Below, piece by piece: positions 13,890 to 25,100 of a stretch of 64,000 nucleotides of DNA. The stretch is from Lanius collurio (lineage: Eukaryota > Chordata > Aves > Passeriformes > Laniidae), in assembly GCA_020086605.1 (NCBI GenBank), contig JACBWW010000015.1, positions 16,709,228-16,773,227 on the forward strand, in the 5' to 3' direction. A program made the position numbers and the translations under genes. The stretch's first letter is position 1; every line of letters begins with the position of its first letter. Below the pieces are notes generated by a model, which was not told where the DNA came from, searched no databases, and was given only the letters and a program-made list of their open reading frames with translations.

Positions 13890-15687
13890 ACATCAGTAAA
13901 ATGGTGATAAGAAGGCCAAAAGAAAAACATCAGAAGTCGGGATTTTTTAACCCATTGTGCTCCCTTTACAGTATATGAAGGAGTGGTAGTGAATTTAAAA
14001 ATGAGCTTTGAATGTGCAAAGCAAATATATCTTGATTTTAAAAAGTTTTCAGAATACTATAGAATGTAGAAAGAGGGGGCTTACACCACTTACTGCTCCC
14101 CTACTGAATGCTGTTAACCAGATAATCCTGTATTATATGATGAAAGATAAACAATCCGTGATGAGATTGTCCTTTGGGCATTTCTATAAAGTCTTTCCTT
14201 GATGATTAAGGAAAATCCCGTGGAAATAGTCAATTTTATAACACACACGCACACATGTATATATATCTATCTGTTTCAGTTTACTCATTAGCATCAGAGA
14301 ACTCTACAATAATGACTCAGTCTGCTATTTTCAGGGGGAAAAAATGGCAACAGTGCATCTGGGCTTGAAACCACCTCCTTCAGCAGTACTGCAATATTCA
14401 GGGCTATTTCACTTTGCATCGGAGACGGGGGGGATGTCTCGCACTGCTGCACATGAGGCTCACCCTCAGGCTTTGGCCCCTTATTTTAGAATACTGTGCT
14501 AATTCTTATATGTTCAGCATTTTATAAATAAGTACTTCTGAGGGAGTCAGGATTTCTTACTCCTTAGCCATTTGTTTACTGTCGCTTTCCTCTTTGGATT
14601 ATTTGCTGCCCCTTCCCAGTGCTGTGTTTTCCTGCCTGAGGCTTGGGTGGCTGATCTCTTCTTGTCACTCCTTGGTGCCTGGCTTTCCTGGGTGGGACTT
14701 CCTGGCTGGAAATGAGGAGAAGCTCTCTCCCTGTCTTCCTTTATCATCCTCACTTTCTGCCTCCCTCTTCTCAGTTACAATTTTCCTGTTTCCTGTGAGT
14801 TATACTTTTCCACTTTCCTGTCTCTGTTCCTCTGCCACAGTTTTGCCCATGGATGCAGGAAGCACCCTTCCAGGGGTTCCAGCTGAGAAAGGGCTTCAAG
14901 CCTCCTTGCCTTCCATGCTATCCCAGCTTCATGTCCATCTCATGGCTGCCAGCTCCCCTCATTTGCTGCCATGCTTACTAGCCATCCTTTCTCTTCTCTT
15001 TTCTCCTATCATGGCTTCCAGCTTCTTCCTGTCCCTTTGCCTCATGATACACCTCTGTGCTTCTGTCCTGGAAGATCTGTCTCACATCTTCAGCCTGTAG
15101 CCCCTCTTGTCTCCCTCTCTTGTAGTAAGGCCAAATACAGCTTTTTATAGGTTCTCCAGAAACCTATAGAGGGGGAAAGAGCTGGCAACTTTTGTCAGAG
15201 GAACATGGAGTTGTATTCAGTAGAGATAGTACTTAGTCCCTGAAGTCTGAAAATGTAGGAAGGTGGGAGACAACTGTGAGAAACAGAAATGCCAGAAAAA
15301 TGTGGAGGATTTGGCAGCCCTGTCTTTATGTCTACTGTGTTACCCTGCAGAACAGAATTGAAGACAAACATATGAATGTGCTAACATTTAAATTATTGGA
15401 TGCAAGTCTGTTACTGAATTACTTTGAGGGATTTTATTTTTTTAGTTTCAAGGTTATTTTTCTTTGCCATTGTTCTGCTCTATTTAGTTTCTCTTTAGGT
15501 AACATTAAAAGTTACATTGCTCCAGAACAACTCCAGACCTCTGTCTTTCAAAATGTCTGTTCGATATGTTACGATCTGGTTTAAAGCCAGAAAAGCAAAG
15601 AAATCTAAGTCTCTGTGCATAAACCAGAAGGAACTTAGAAGGTTCAAAATATTCCCAGAAACGAGATTAAAACCAAACAAGGTTAGA

Positions 15688-16380
15688 TGTTGATGCCAAA
15701 AAATTGATGTATTTTATTTAATAGTAGAGAGGCAAATAGAAGGAAAGAGAAAAGAAAGAAAGGAAGAAATAGAAGTGGGGGGGGGTTGAGGGGACAGGGA
15801 GGGGTGACAGGAGTTAGGTGGAAGCAGATCACCCATCCGAGGGTCCCAGCGACGTCTTGTTGCTCCCCTCCATCTGCTCTGCTGGTGGTGAGGGTCCCCC
15901 GTCGCCACCATGGCCACGCCACCACACACTGCCACATGCCACCACACACTGCCACACGCCACCACACACTGCCACACACTGCCACACCCCACACCAGAGA
16001 GAACAGAATCCCGTGGGTTAATACACACTGTGGGCCAGGCGGGAATGCCCACGTGTCTCCCCTTGCAGGGGCTGGCCTGACACACTGTTCCTTGCAGCAC
16101 TGAGGGTCTGTTGCATCATCTCTGGTGCTCTGGTGCAGGGTCCGGGGACCCCTTTGGGGGGCCCCTGTGATGGGCCCTGTCACCCCCTCCTGCTGTGGAT
16201 CAGCTTCTCCCCCCAGTGAGGACCCCTCAGCTGGGCTCTGCACAGTGGAGGACAGGTGGTCACTGCACCTCTGACCAGAGGCTTTTCCAAGACAGCCAAA
16301 GCCTCTCCTCCCTCCACCCTTTGGTGTGAGGGTCTGTGTGAGCCTGGCAGCTGATAGCCCTGGGGCTGTGGTCTCCACTT
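15688..16380 (-). mobile_element. Probable ERV LTR-like block with embedded minisatellite, minus orientation
   Basis: The block is GC- and CpG-rich against an AT-rich intron. On the minus strand it ends with a pyrimidine-rich stretch, then attaaataaaatac (a poly(A) signal) and ttttttggcatcaaca, an LTR-like 3' end in CA. Inside are stop-poor tandem repeats, so a 231-codon open frame (15683-16378, minus) and a 105-codon + frame run through it; neither resembles a known protein. The upper boundary and target-site duplication could not be set. An unclassified repeat or unusual non-coding insertion is the alternative. Confidence 0.5.
15903..15990 (+). repeat. Tandem repeat, 20-bp unit
   Basis: Three near-identical 20-bp units (ccaccacacactgccacatg at 15919-15938, then 15939-15958 and 15959-15978) differ at one or two bases. 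They are flanked by degenerate partial copies at 15903-15918 and 15979-15990. The repeat lies inside the LTR-like block and probably varies in copy number between individuals. Confidence 0.9.
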
Positions 16381-19058
16381 TGGAGGTATTAAGCTTGTGC
16401 TTGCTGAATGTCCCCAGCCCTGAGTTGTTTCTTTATCTTCATCAGCAAACAGTGTAAGGCCTCAGTCAGGTGCCCCAGTCTTCTCTGCATCTTCTGTAAT
16501 ACAGTTTTAAAAGTCCTTCAAGAAAATATTTAAGTCATAAAGTATAATATTTCAGTCTCTGGCATGGTATTACTCTCCTTTGGCTAAAATAATATCAGAT
16601 CTAATTGAATTCTGTCAGATTGCCATTGCTTTGTGTCACTCACCCAGGACCAGACTGTAGTCACGAATCTTTGAGAAAATGCATCATAAAAACACTGGTA
16701 GGAAACTGGTTAATACCAGTCTAATGCAGTTAATCAGATTATCTTAAGAGTACATACCTCTGCAGCCCCTTTGTAACTCTATCACCTGGCCTGCCCAGTT
16801 CTTTTAACTATTTTTATGCTTCAAAGTGGGGAAAATTCTAAGTCCTTTGAGTGCAAAAATTAGCAGGCTTCAAAACAGTGATGATTTCAAAATCAGCCTA
16901 ACCATTATTCAGTATTGTGCTTACCTCTGATGGGAGATAATACTACTATGTCTCTCCTTGTCTGAAACTGCTTACAGCTGCTCTCTGCAGTTCCCATCAT
17001 GTGTGCAGTCAAATCTTGCCATGTCTGCCACTGCTGATACAAAGCTGTACTCTGGGAGTACAATTTACCATCATTGTAAATAATGCTGTACTCATTACAA
17101 AGCTCTAAAGTGACCTAAAATTTATCAGTTCTAATTACTGTAATGTAACTATTGACCCGAATAAACTGACTGAACTCACAAAAGATAGTTTCACCACTAA
17201 GAAGCAAAATGAAATGTTACTTGGTGTAGATATGTAGATTATCTGGCTCAGGAAGAAGTGAAGACCAGCAGAGCATAGACCTGAACTGCTAACTCGTTCA
17301 AACTGCTTTTTTTTCTTGAACGAGAACTGAAGTTGAACCATTACTTTGAAGTCTCAGCTGTATTTGATCTAGAACTGAACTGCTTCCAGCTTGCCTTCCT
17401 GCAAAGTGTCTCTAGCTCATGAATCCTGGCATCCTCCCGTGCCAGCCTGCATGGCCTGTGCCATGTTGACAGCTGTATAGCAGCACTGTGTTGCATTCTT
17501 TTCCCCTGCACTACTTGGGATGTCATCCTGCACTGCTCTCAGTTGCTTTGGGGATCCGTGCATGGATCAGTGCAGACAGACCTTTCCTGACTCTGGCGTG
17601 GGGGGCTCACACTGCAGTGTTGTGAAGTGTGGGTTTGCACTTCCCTCGTGGTGTGGAGCTGCCGGGTCCCTCCTGTGTGGCACCTGCATGTGAGTGGCCC
17701 TGTGTGTGTGTACGTGTATCTCCACACCTTGTCGTGTGCCTTGCTGTCTGTCTGCACTGAGCGCTGCAAGCCCAGACTTCTGTAGGATTGAAGGGGCAGA
17801 ATCAGGCCAAGCAGACATCTCTTCCAGTGCCCTGGAGCAGCCTGGACAGGACTGCAGATTGTGGGTCCTTCACAGTTCCTTTCCTTCCCTCATCCATGCC
17901 CAGGGTAGCAATGGGCTGCGTTTCACACTGCTGCTGAAAAGGCTGCAGAGGTAAGGAGATGGGAATGTAGTCCAAACTCACACTGAGAGCCTGCTTCCAT
18001 TTGGTAACCCATAAATCTTGTCTAAACAGTTAGGTGGTTCAGTATGAGCGAGCTTTCTTGAGAATATTTGTCATTCTTTCTTGGGGTACAATAGAAACCA
18101 GAACCTGGTGCAAAACCGTAGTCCACCCTATATTTGTGAATGTGATGATAAATAATGTAGGAAAAATTCTATTCTTGAACAGATACCTTTCCAGTTATGC
18201 CACCATTAATGGTGTACATCATTAAGTCTTAGAGTAATATTGTGTTGTGTGGGAAGGAATCCCAGGCTGAGTCTATTTTTGACCTCTAATGGTTGATTTA
18301 CAATGAGTTATAGTAGCAGAGTTCAAATGTGTGGTTATTATTGCTGAGTTGGACTACTATCAGGCAATGTTAAAAATAAAACTTGCGATTTGAAGAGTAT
18401 AATTGAAGTTCCTTAAGAGAGCCCTGCTTGACCTTTCAGCAAATGCACTGGATTTCCTGAACCAGCACTCATGGGCAGGGCAATGCCATAGGGTGATTCT
18501 GCCCAGCATGGTCCTGCTGCTTAATGGAGCTATTGACCTCTCCTCACTGGTTCTCTGCTTCTTGTGGAGCTCGTTATGGTGTGTTGCAGTGCTCATGATC
18601 TTTAAGTGTGTTCTTAGAGGAAACAGTGGGAAACTAAATTGCCACATAGGGAGGATCCTTCAGGAAACAAAAAATTGTATGAAAAAGATAAATGAGGTGC
18701 AAAATGTGATCAACTGGTTCAAGTACCATCTGTGTTTTGCTTGCAAAAGTGTGTCTGGGCTCTGCAATATCTATTCTATTCCTCACAGAAGTTCAGTGTT
18801 TGGAAACTGGTGAAGAACCGGAGCCAAATTTGTCTGTCCTTTTCCAGAACTTCCCCAGGGTCAGTTTTGCCTGCACCTGGCCCTGACTGTATGCAGGCAT
18901 GTAGTTTCATATGGAAATGATAAGCTCAGCTGGGATGTAGGAATGTCTCCAAAAGAGTTTCCTTTCAAGGAAGCACCCAGGCCCTTAGCAGTGATGTCCG
19001 TATGCGACTCTGCTGTGTATCTAGTACTAAACACCTGTTTTTCGGTTTTGTTTTGCAG

Positions 19059-19190
19059 GAAGAAATCATTCCTGTTTTCAGCTCTGTACGCTGCCTTTAT
19101 ATTTGGTGGTCGGCACCTGATGAACAAACGAGCAAAATTTGAACTGAGGAAGCCGCTAGTGCTCTGGTCTTTGAGCCTCGCCGTCTTCAG
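19059..19190 (+). CDS. ELOVL6: ELOVL6 coding exon 2 (residues 30-74, partial codons at both ends)
   Basis: This is a 132-nt exon preceded by a pyrimidine-rich tract and the acceptor ttttgcag, and followed by the donor gtaggc. It starts with the last base of the Trp30 codon (TG|G), then encodes residues 31-73 and the first two bases of Ser74. It holds the first membrane span (about residues 33-47, beginning [15 protein letters not shown]), a basic loop ([14 protein letters not shown]) and the start of the second span ([13 protein letters not shown]). The upstream frame is open as far as an ATG at 18943, but that stretch is intron: the acceptor and homology to the family end exactly at 19059. 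Confidence 0.97.
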
Positions 19191-22100
19191 GTAGGCACTT
19201 CTTCACACCATCTGCCTTTGAAGAGGCCCTGAAGAGGTTTGGGGTTCTTCATGTACGGCAGCACTGCTAGTGTGACAACAGGCTCACACAGAAGTGGCAT
19301 TTCTTTGCTTCTGCTGTTCAGGGTTGTGTCCTGATCCACTCCTTAACACTGAAATGATCCCCTTTGAACTACCAGATCACAGAGCATTTGAAGAGGGGAG
19401 AAATCAATAACCCTCCTGAAGAACAAAGGTGAAAATGAAGGAGGACATGAGAAAAAGTGGCTGTCATTGCAGTACATTTACCATGCAAGCTACAAATGGA
19501 AATAAACACATTAGGATGTTAGTCTTGTTCCCACTTACTAGTAGTATTAGGTTTTTATGGTGTATGTGCATGTATATAGAATATTTAGTCAAGACTCTGA
19601 TCTCCATTACAGTGAGGTAAACCGAAACTCAGTGCTTTGATGACAGGTGAATTAGACCACTGTAATTGATATCAGGAGCTGACTTCTAGTTATTCCACCA
19701 CAAATTGCTTGTGACTGTAGCAAAGAGGTGGCTCCACAGGGAAAGGCTGTTTTTCAGTAATGCACATCTCTTGGCTGTGTGTTAACTCCACACTGAATAT
19801 GAGGAATGTCATGTTCAGATTGTTGGTAGTTGCTGAAGCCAGAAGCAAAATTGACCAACCTGAATTCCACTTTATCTGCTTAATTTGCTAATTTTTAATG
19901 AAGCTGAAGTTAAATGAATGAACAAACAAATGCTTATAAAAGTAGCCCTTACAAACACATAAACTTTGGTACAAATTACTAGTAATAGTACACAGATGAC
20001 CTGAGGATTTTCCTTCATTTCAGTGACTATTGGGACTGTAAGTTAGAGCTCACCCAACAACATGTAGACCATCCACAAACTGTTATCAAACACTGCTACC
20101 TGTATCTTTCCAATATCAATATAGTAATTCCTGATTATATTAGTTCACGACTACATAAAACAGGTTTGCTTACTGAGCAGATGTGAATGGTGCATTATTT
20201 TTCACAGGATGGGAATAGTTTCTGCTGAGAGACTCTACAGAGTGAAATAAAGAAGGAATGAAGAAGTTTGGCTTTTTTCATGGTTTTTCAATTTTTTTGC
20301 AAAATTACATCACCTTGAAACTTTCCAAAACTTTGGCAGGGGAGAATAAACAGTATTCCTAATAGCTGGGACATGCTAACAGGAGAACTTTAATTTGGCT
20401 TGGTTTTAACAGTTCATCAACACAATAAAGAATATCTCAGAGCAGACAAAACTTTTAGTGGTCTGGATAACTTTGAGAGCAAGTTCTATCACTGTGGAAA
20501 TTCGTAATTTTCATTTTATTGCACTTGGTGCTGTACTTCTGGCTGTGTGTCTAACGTCATTTTGCTTTAAGGTCTTGTAAGCAATTGTCATTGTTTGTTC
20601 CAGAAATGTGTGAATCCCAGCAGCTGTTGAATTGGTTCCTACATGGCATTTCGTTTGTGGATCAGTTTGTATAAAGTGGTTTGTTGCCAAAAGGATCCCA
20701 GTCCTGATGGCACTTACTTCTTGAATGTGGACACTAGGAACTAGCTGGCTTACACAAAGCATTTGTAATTTCATTCTCAGTGTGGGGTGGAGAAACATGA
20801 TTTTGGAACTCTCCTTTGCAGAAGATGTCTAGAGCAAATTTAAAAATTAAATTACTTTTAGATGTGGCTGACACTCACAGTGTGGGGTTTTTAAGCAGTT
20901 TCACTAGCTGATTTCCCCCCAAAATCACAAGTGATCAATGCACTGATCAATGAATATCATGAATTTACACTACACTGTCTAGATGGAATTTGAAATCAGC
21001 ACATTCATTACTTGCTATTTGGAGTTTCCCATCATAACCATATGAAATAGCTAACTCATGGCCAGCATGAGCTGCTGAGTGGTGTTGGGTGATGTGAAAA
21101 ATGTGGCCTTCATGGTTTGAAGGTACAGGCGGCCAGGATCAATGTGCCACAGAGACACCTCAGTGCAGGCACTCAAGGTGAGCTCTGCTTGTGCAGATAA
21201 GAAGCACTGGCCAGAAGGGCACATTTAAAAGAGGGATTCACAACTCCATAGTTTGCTTCCTGCATCAACTCAAATAGCACCATTCAGGGACAAATGTTCC
21301 CCAAGCACTGCAGAACTCACCCTTTCCTCTGAATGTTAGGAAAAGAGAAAGCAGAGTGGAGTGGGTGTGTGAGATGTTTGGCCTGCACATAAGTACAGTG
21401 CATTTACCCTGCTGGATTTGCAGTTGGCATCAGTTGATTATGAAAATTAGATGACTATGCTTTGCTCTTCTGAGGTGCTGAGTAGTGTGCAGAGGAGTGA
21501 AATAGGGAAGGGGGTAAACCAACCCAAAATGTTTGCACTAAGACAGAGCATGAAATTTTTGTAGCTTCCATAGCAACATGCAGTGCCATACAAAACCCCT
21601 TGACTTCTTGCCTGGAAAACAGGAAAAATGGCAAAGAATTCATTAAAACATGAGACAAAGACTTCTTATAAAAGTGTTCATTGGAACATGAATTACCTTG
21701 TGCTTCAGCACCACTGTTCTTTCTGGGGCCATCGGTCACAGCCTTTCTGACTCTCTTAGCAAGCAGCGCTTGAAATACTGTTAACTTTCCAAGTAACTTG
21801 GATTTGGTTTTTTTCTGGCTCCTGTCATAACTGGGTGTTGCATTTATACATTCTTGGTCTGAAAGGCATTCCTGCTTCCTCCAAAGGTCAATTCAGATAC
21901 ATTTAGAGGACTGTAGACTTACAATGGATCCAGGAAAATGCTTCTTAAATTTCAAAAGACTTCCTCTTTAGCTTTCTGGGAAGGTAAAATGCTATGACTT
22001 TTACAATACCTTGCAGAAATTCTAAGTAATATATTTGTCTGCCATGAGTGGTTGTACTGAGGAAAAAAAAACAGCCTGGAGAGCCCTCAGTGTTCTGCCT

Positions 22101-25100
22101 CAAAGTCATTGTGAGGCTTTTTTCTGGATTCCTTGTTTATCTCCCTTTTAGCACTTCTGCCATTTTACCTGCTTCAAATATCCTCAGAAATAGTAACACT
22201 TAACAGAGGCTGAAAAGATGTGTTTAGGGCTCTAAAGGAAAAGGAAATTGCCTGCCAGGCAATGACATGGTCCTCCTTCAGAATGTATCCAGTATGCCCT
22301 GTGCTTGCCAAGATCATTTAAATGTGGTAGCTGCTACAGTAGGAAACTTGCCACGCTTATAAATAAACAAAACAACTACACCACCCTGCTGAGCTTGCTA
22401 AGCATTCAGGAGCCTGGTCAAGAGCGAGTTTTGTGTCAACATTGGCAGCCAGCAGGATTCCTGAGGAAAAAAAACAGCTTTATTTCCCTTTGAAAGCATT
22501 GACTAGTTTTGAGCATTTTGTCTCTGAAAACTTCAGTAGGAGCAGTGACAGTAAATCTTGCTTTTCACTTGGAAACCGCTGTAAAAACATCATCTCCTGA
22601 AATCTTTTGCTGAGAAATCAGATTGAGAGACTGGGTTTGCCGGGCTGGTTTGGTTTTTTGGTCCCAGGCAGGTTTGTTGGCTTGGTTCAGTCATTGAAGA
22701 TTTGTTCTGTTTTGTTTTGTTCTGTTTCAGTTTGTTGTCTACACTTTAATTAAGTGTGTTTACTCAGCCTGGTTCCATACTGAGGTCATGGGGGAGCAGT
22801 CCTGTGTTGCTCTCTGTTAACAGAAGCCTGCTGTTAGGAAGCTACACAAAAGGTCTTTCTTCAGTCCCATGTGACCCCAAGGAAGCCATTGCTGTTTCAC
22901 CTGCACAGTCAAAGTGATGGTCAGTCCTGTATTTCTGAATATTTCTTGGGGTTAAAAATCTGCAAAACACATCAAACCTGAATTGCCAGTTTTATATTTG
23001 TGACACTTCGAACATAAAGTTGGGGCCATTCGTTGAATGTTTTACTTGGAGTCTATCAGAAGTGTCATGCTGGCATCTGTAGAAATCAGCAAAGCTGAGG
23101 CCAGGACTCACAGAAGGATACGAAGTCATTAATTTATGTTTTCATTACATCTCAGATGGATTTTTGTAATTCCTTTCACAGACCACAGAGTCTGTGCATG
23201 GGTAGTATTTCTATCAAGGAGCTTAAACGTGTTTGATCGCCTTGTCTTCACAAAGGGCAGCAGCATGGCACCGTTTTCCTGTGCATCCTTAAGGGGCTGA
23301 CAAAAGAAGTTTCAGGGTCAAGGCTCTAACTAATAATAGTAAAAGGTTGTCTTCCCTAGGGAGTTCTGGCACATCGATGCAGGAGGCTAAGAAGCTAAAA
23401 CATCTAATGTGAGACAATCATTTGTAGGCAGAGGCTGAGCTTGACCATGGCTGGTGGGTGCAATGAGAGGAGGAATATCTCTTCATCTAGCCAAGCCACA
23501 CCACTATAAGGCTCTTATCATCCCCTGAGATCACTTAGATTCTAATCCAAACCCACAATCCTGTCTGTTTGTAGCAGTGATGGAAATGAGTAGATGTCAG
23601 TACAGGGTTTCCAAATGTCTTTCTTCCTGGTAGGCACTTTCTCTAAGTAGTAGAAATGGTATCAAATGTACCTAAAAAGTCGCTAGCTGCTTGCCACAAA
23701 GCTAACCAGGGCCTAAAAAGCAAAGTATTCTCACAACTGTAGGTCTTGTATTTGAAAGACAAACCCAAAAAGACTCACTAGAAGAAGGTGACTCACTTTG
23801 CCTTTACGGGACTGGTGTTGACTGATTTGTTACTGGAAGCACAGCAGCACATGCAGAGGGGTTTGCACTCATTCCACAGAGGGCTCCTGACAAGGTAGTC
23901 TGAGACACGTCCTTATGTGAAGAGCTCAATTCTGAGCTGAATTAAACAGAAATGACAAAACATATGTTTAAAGAAGAGATTTCAGTTGCTTGGATTTGTG
24001 ACTCTGATATACATTCTAGTTATCGTGCTTATAAGTAGGAAAATCGATGAAAGGTGATTGAGATTTATGTCCCCTCACAAGAGCTGCTATTCAAAGATAC
24101 TTGCCATGGAGATTTAAATACAACTTAATTTCATATGTTGCTGAGCAACCCATCAAAATCTTAAAATACTCTGAAATTTTATAAGGTTCTGACTGTACAT
24201 TCAAAGAGAAAATTAATTACAGAAAAGAGGAATGTTTGCCAAATAACACTAAAATTAATAAGCAGCATTTAAGGTGAATTAATAATTTTCTCACTTATAA
24301 ATTTTAAAGGAAATTAACTCAAAGTGAAACATTCCCTATATTTGTGAAGCATTAATACATTTTCTCAGGACATTTCTCAGAGCCCAAATCACTAAAAGGC
24401 TTAATAGACATCTACTTAACAATTTATTTCTATAGGACCATGTTCATCTTTACATGCTTGCCCAATTTTCTTACGTAAGAGATAAAGAAACATCTTTTTA
24501 ATTACCATTTTGGAGCTGAAGTTGAATATTGGGTGAACAGTAGAAATTCAGAATGGTTGGAGAGAAGACAAAAATCCATTGGACTAGATTTAACTGTTTA
24601 ATAAGAAAAGTTTCTGTAAATTATTGTAATTCTGGTAGGAAAATACAAACAGTGTTGTGCAGAGTGAATTCATACAGTGCAAAACACTGTCCTTATTCCC
24701 AGAATTGTAGCTGATGCCATGGGACAAAATACTGTGCCCATCTTCTAAAATCTCACCCATTTGTTCACTCTGCTGTTACTCATCTGGACTTCTGTGTCCA
24801 TCAAAGTAATTTTGAATGTAGGCTGGTTTTACTGTTTTTGCCTACTCATGCCTAATTGTAGTAAACCAAGGAGCCACTGCGAGACCTGGCTGATTCCACT
24901 TTACAGGAGATATGGATAGAACTGTCTAAAAATTATTATGAAAATCTCTTTTCTCAGTGTTAAGCTGGGCCTCCTTTCTTTATAACCTTTTTCTTCTCTC
25001 TGACTTGGCTTGCTTGTCTTTATTGCTGGAAAATTAGCAGCTTAGCAAAGTGAATTCAATACATTATTTGAAAAGCTGTAGTGCTCATTTTGCCCCTATT

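Larger units (their letters stand above)
1..19058 (+). other. ELOVL6: ELOVL6 intron upstream of coding exon 2 (3' portion)
   Basis: No coding exon could be supported here. I looked for the short first coding exon by its expected end, a QENW-like codon run breaking at TG|gt, and did not find it, so it is probably upstream of the window. The stretch holds a CR1 fragment (about 3100-3255), a solo LTR (9740-10161), an LTR-like block (about 15688-16380), a T18 run at 13872-13889 and a short mixed CA/TA repeat near 14240-14270. The rest is unannotated intronic sequence. Open frames of 60-170 codons show no recognisable domain. Confidence 0.9.

Noticed and set aside
14239..14275. Mixed CA/TA dinucleotide run
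   Set aside because: Too short and interrupted to call a real microsatellite feature.
15373..15420. MNVLTF-like frame reminiscent of the ELOVL6 N-terminus (which begins MNMSVLTL)
   Set aside because: The similarity stops after about six residues, the required downstream residues are missing, and no donor with TG|gt phase follows.
18403..18813. 136-codon + frame just upstream of exon 2
   Set aside because: There is no recognisable domain and it lies wholly in intron. Hydrophobic stretches alone do not support a gene.
18943..19058. Open frame extending upstream of ELOVL6 exon 2 to an ATG, as if it were an alternative N-terminus
   Set aside because: A good acceptor (ttttgcag) lies at 19051-19058, the family sequence begins exactly at 19059, and the upstream residues have no similarity to ELOVL6.
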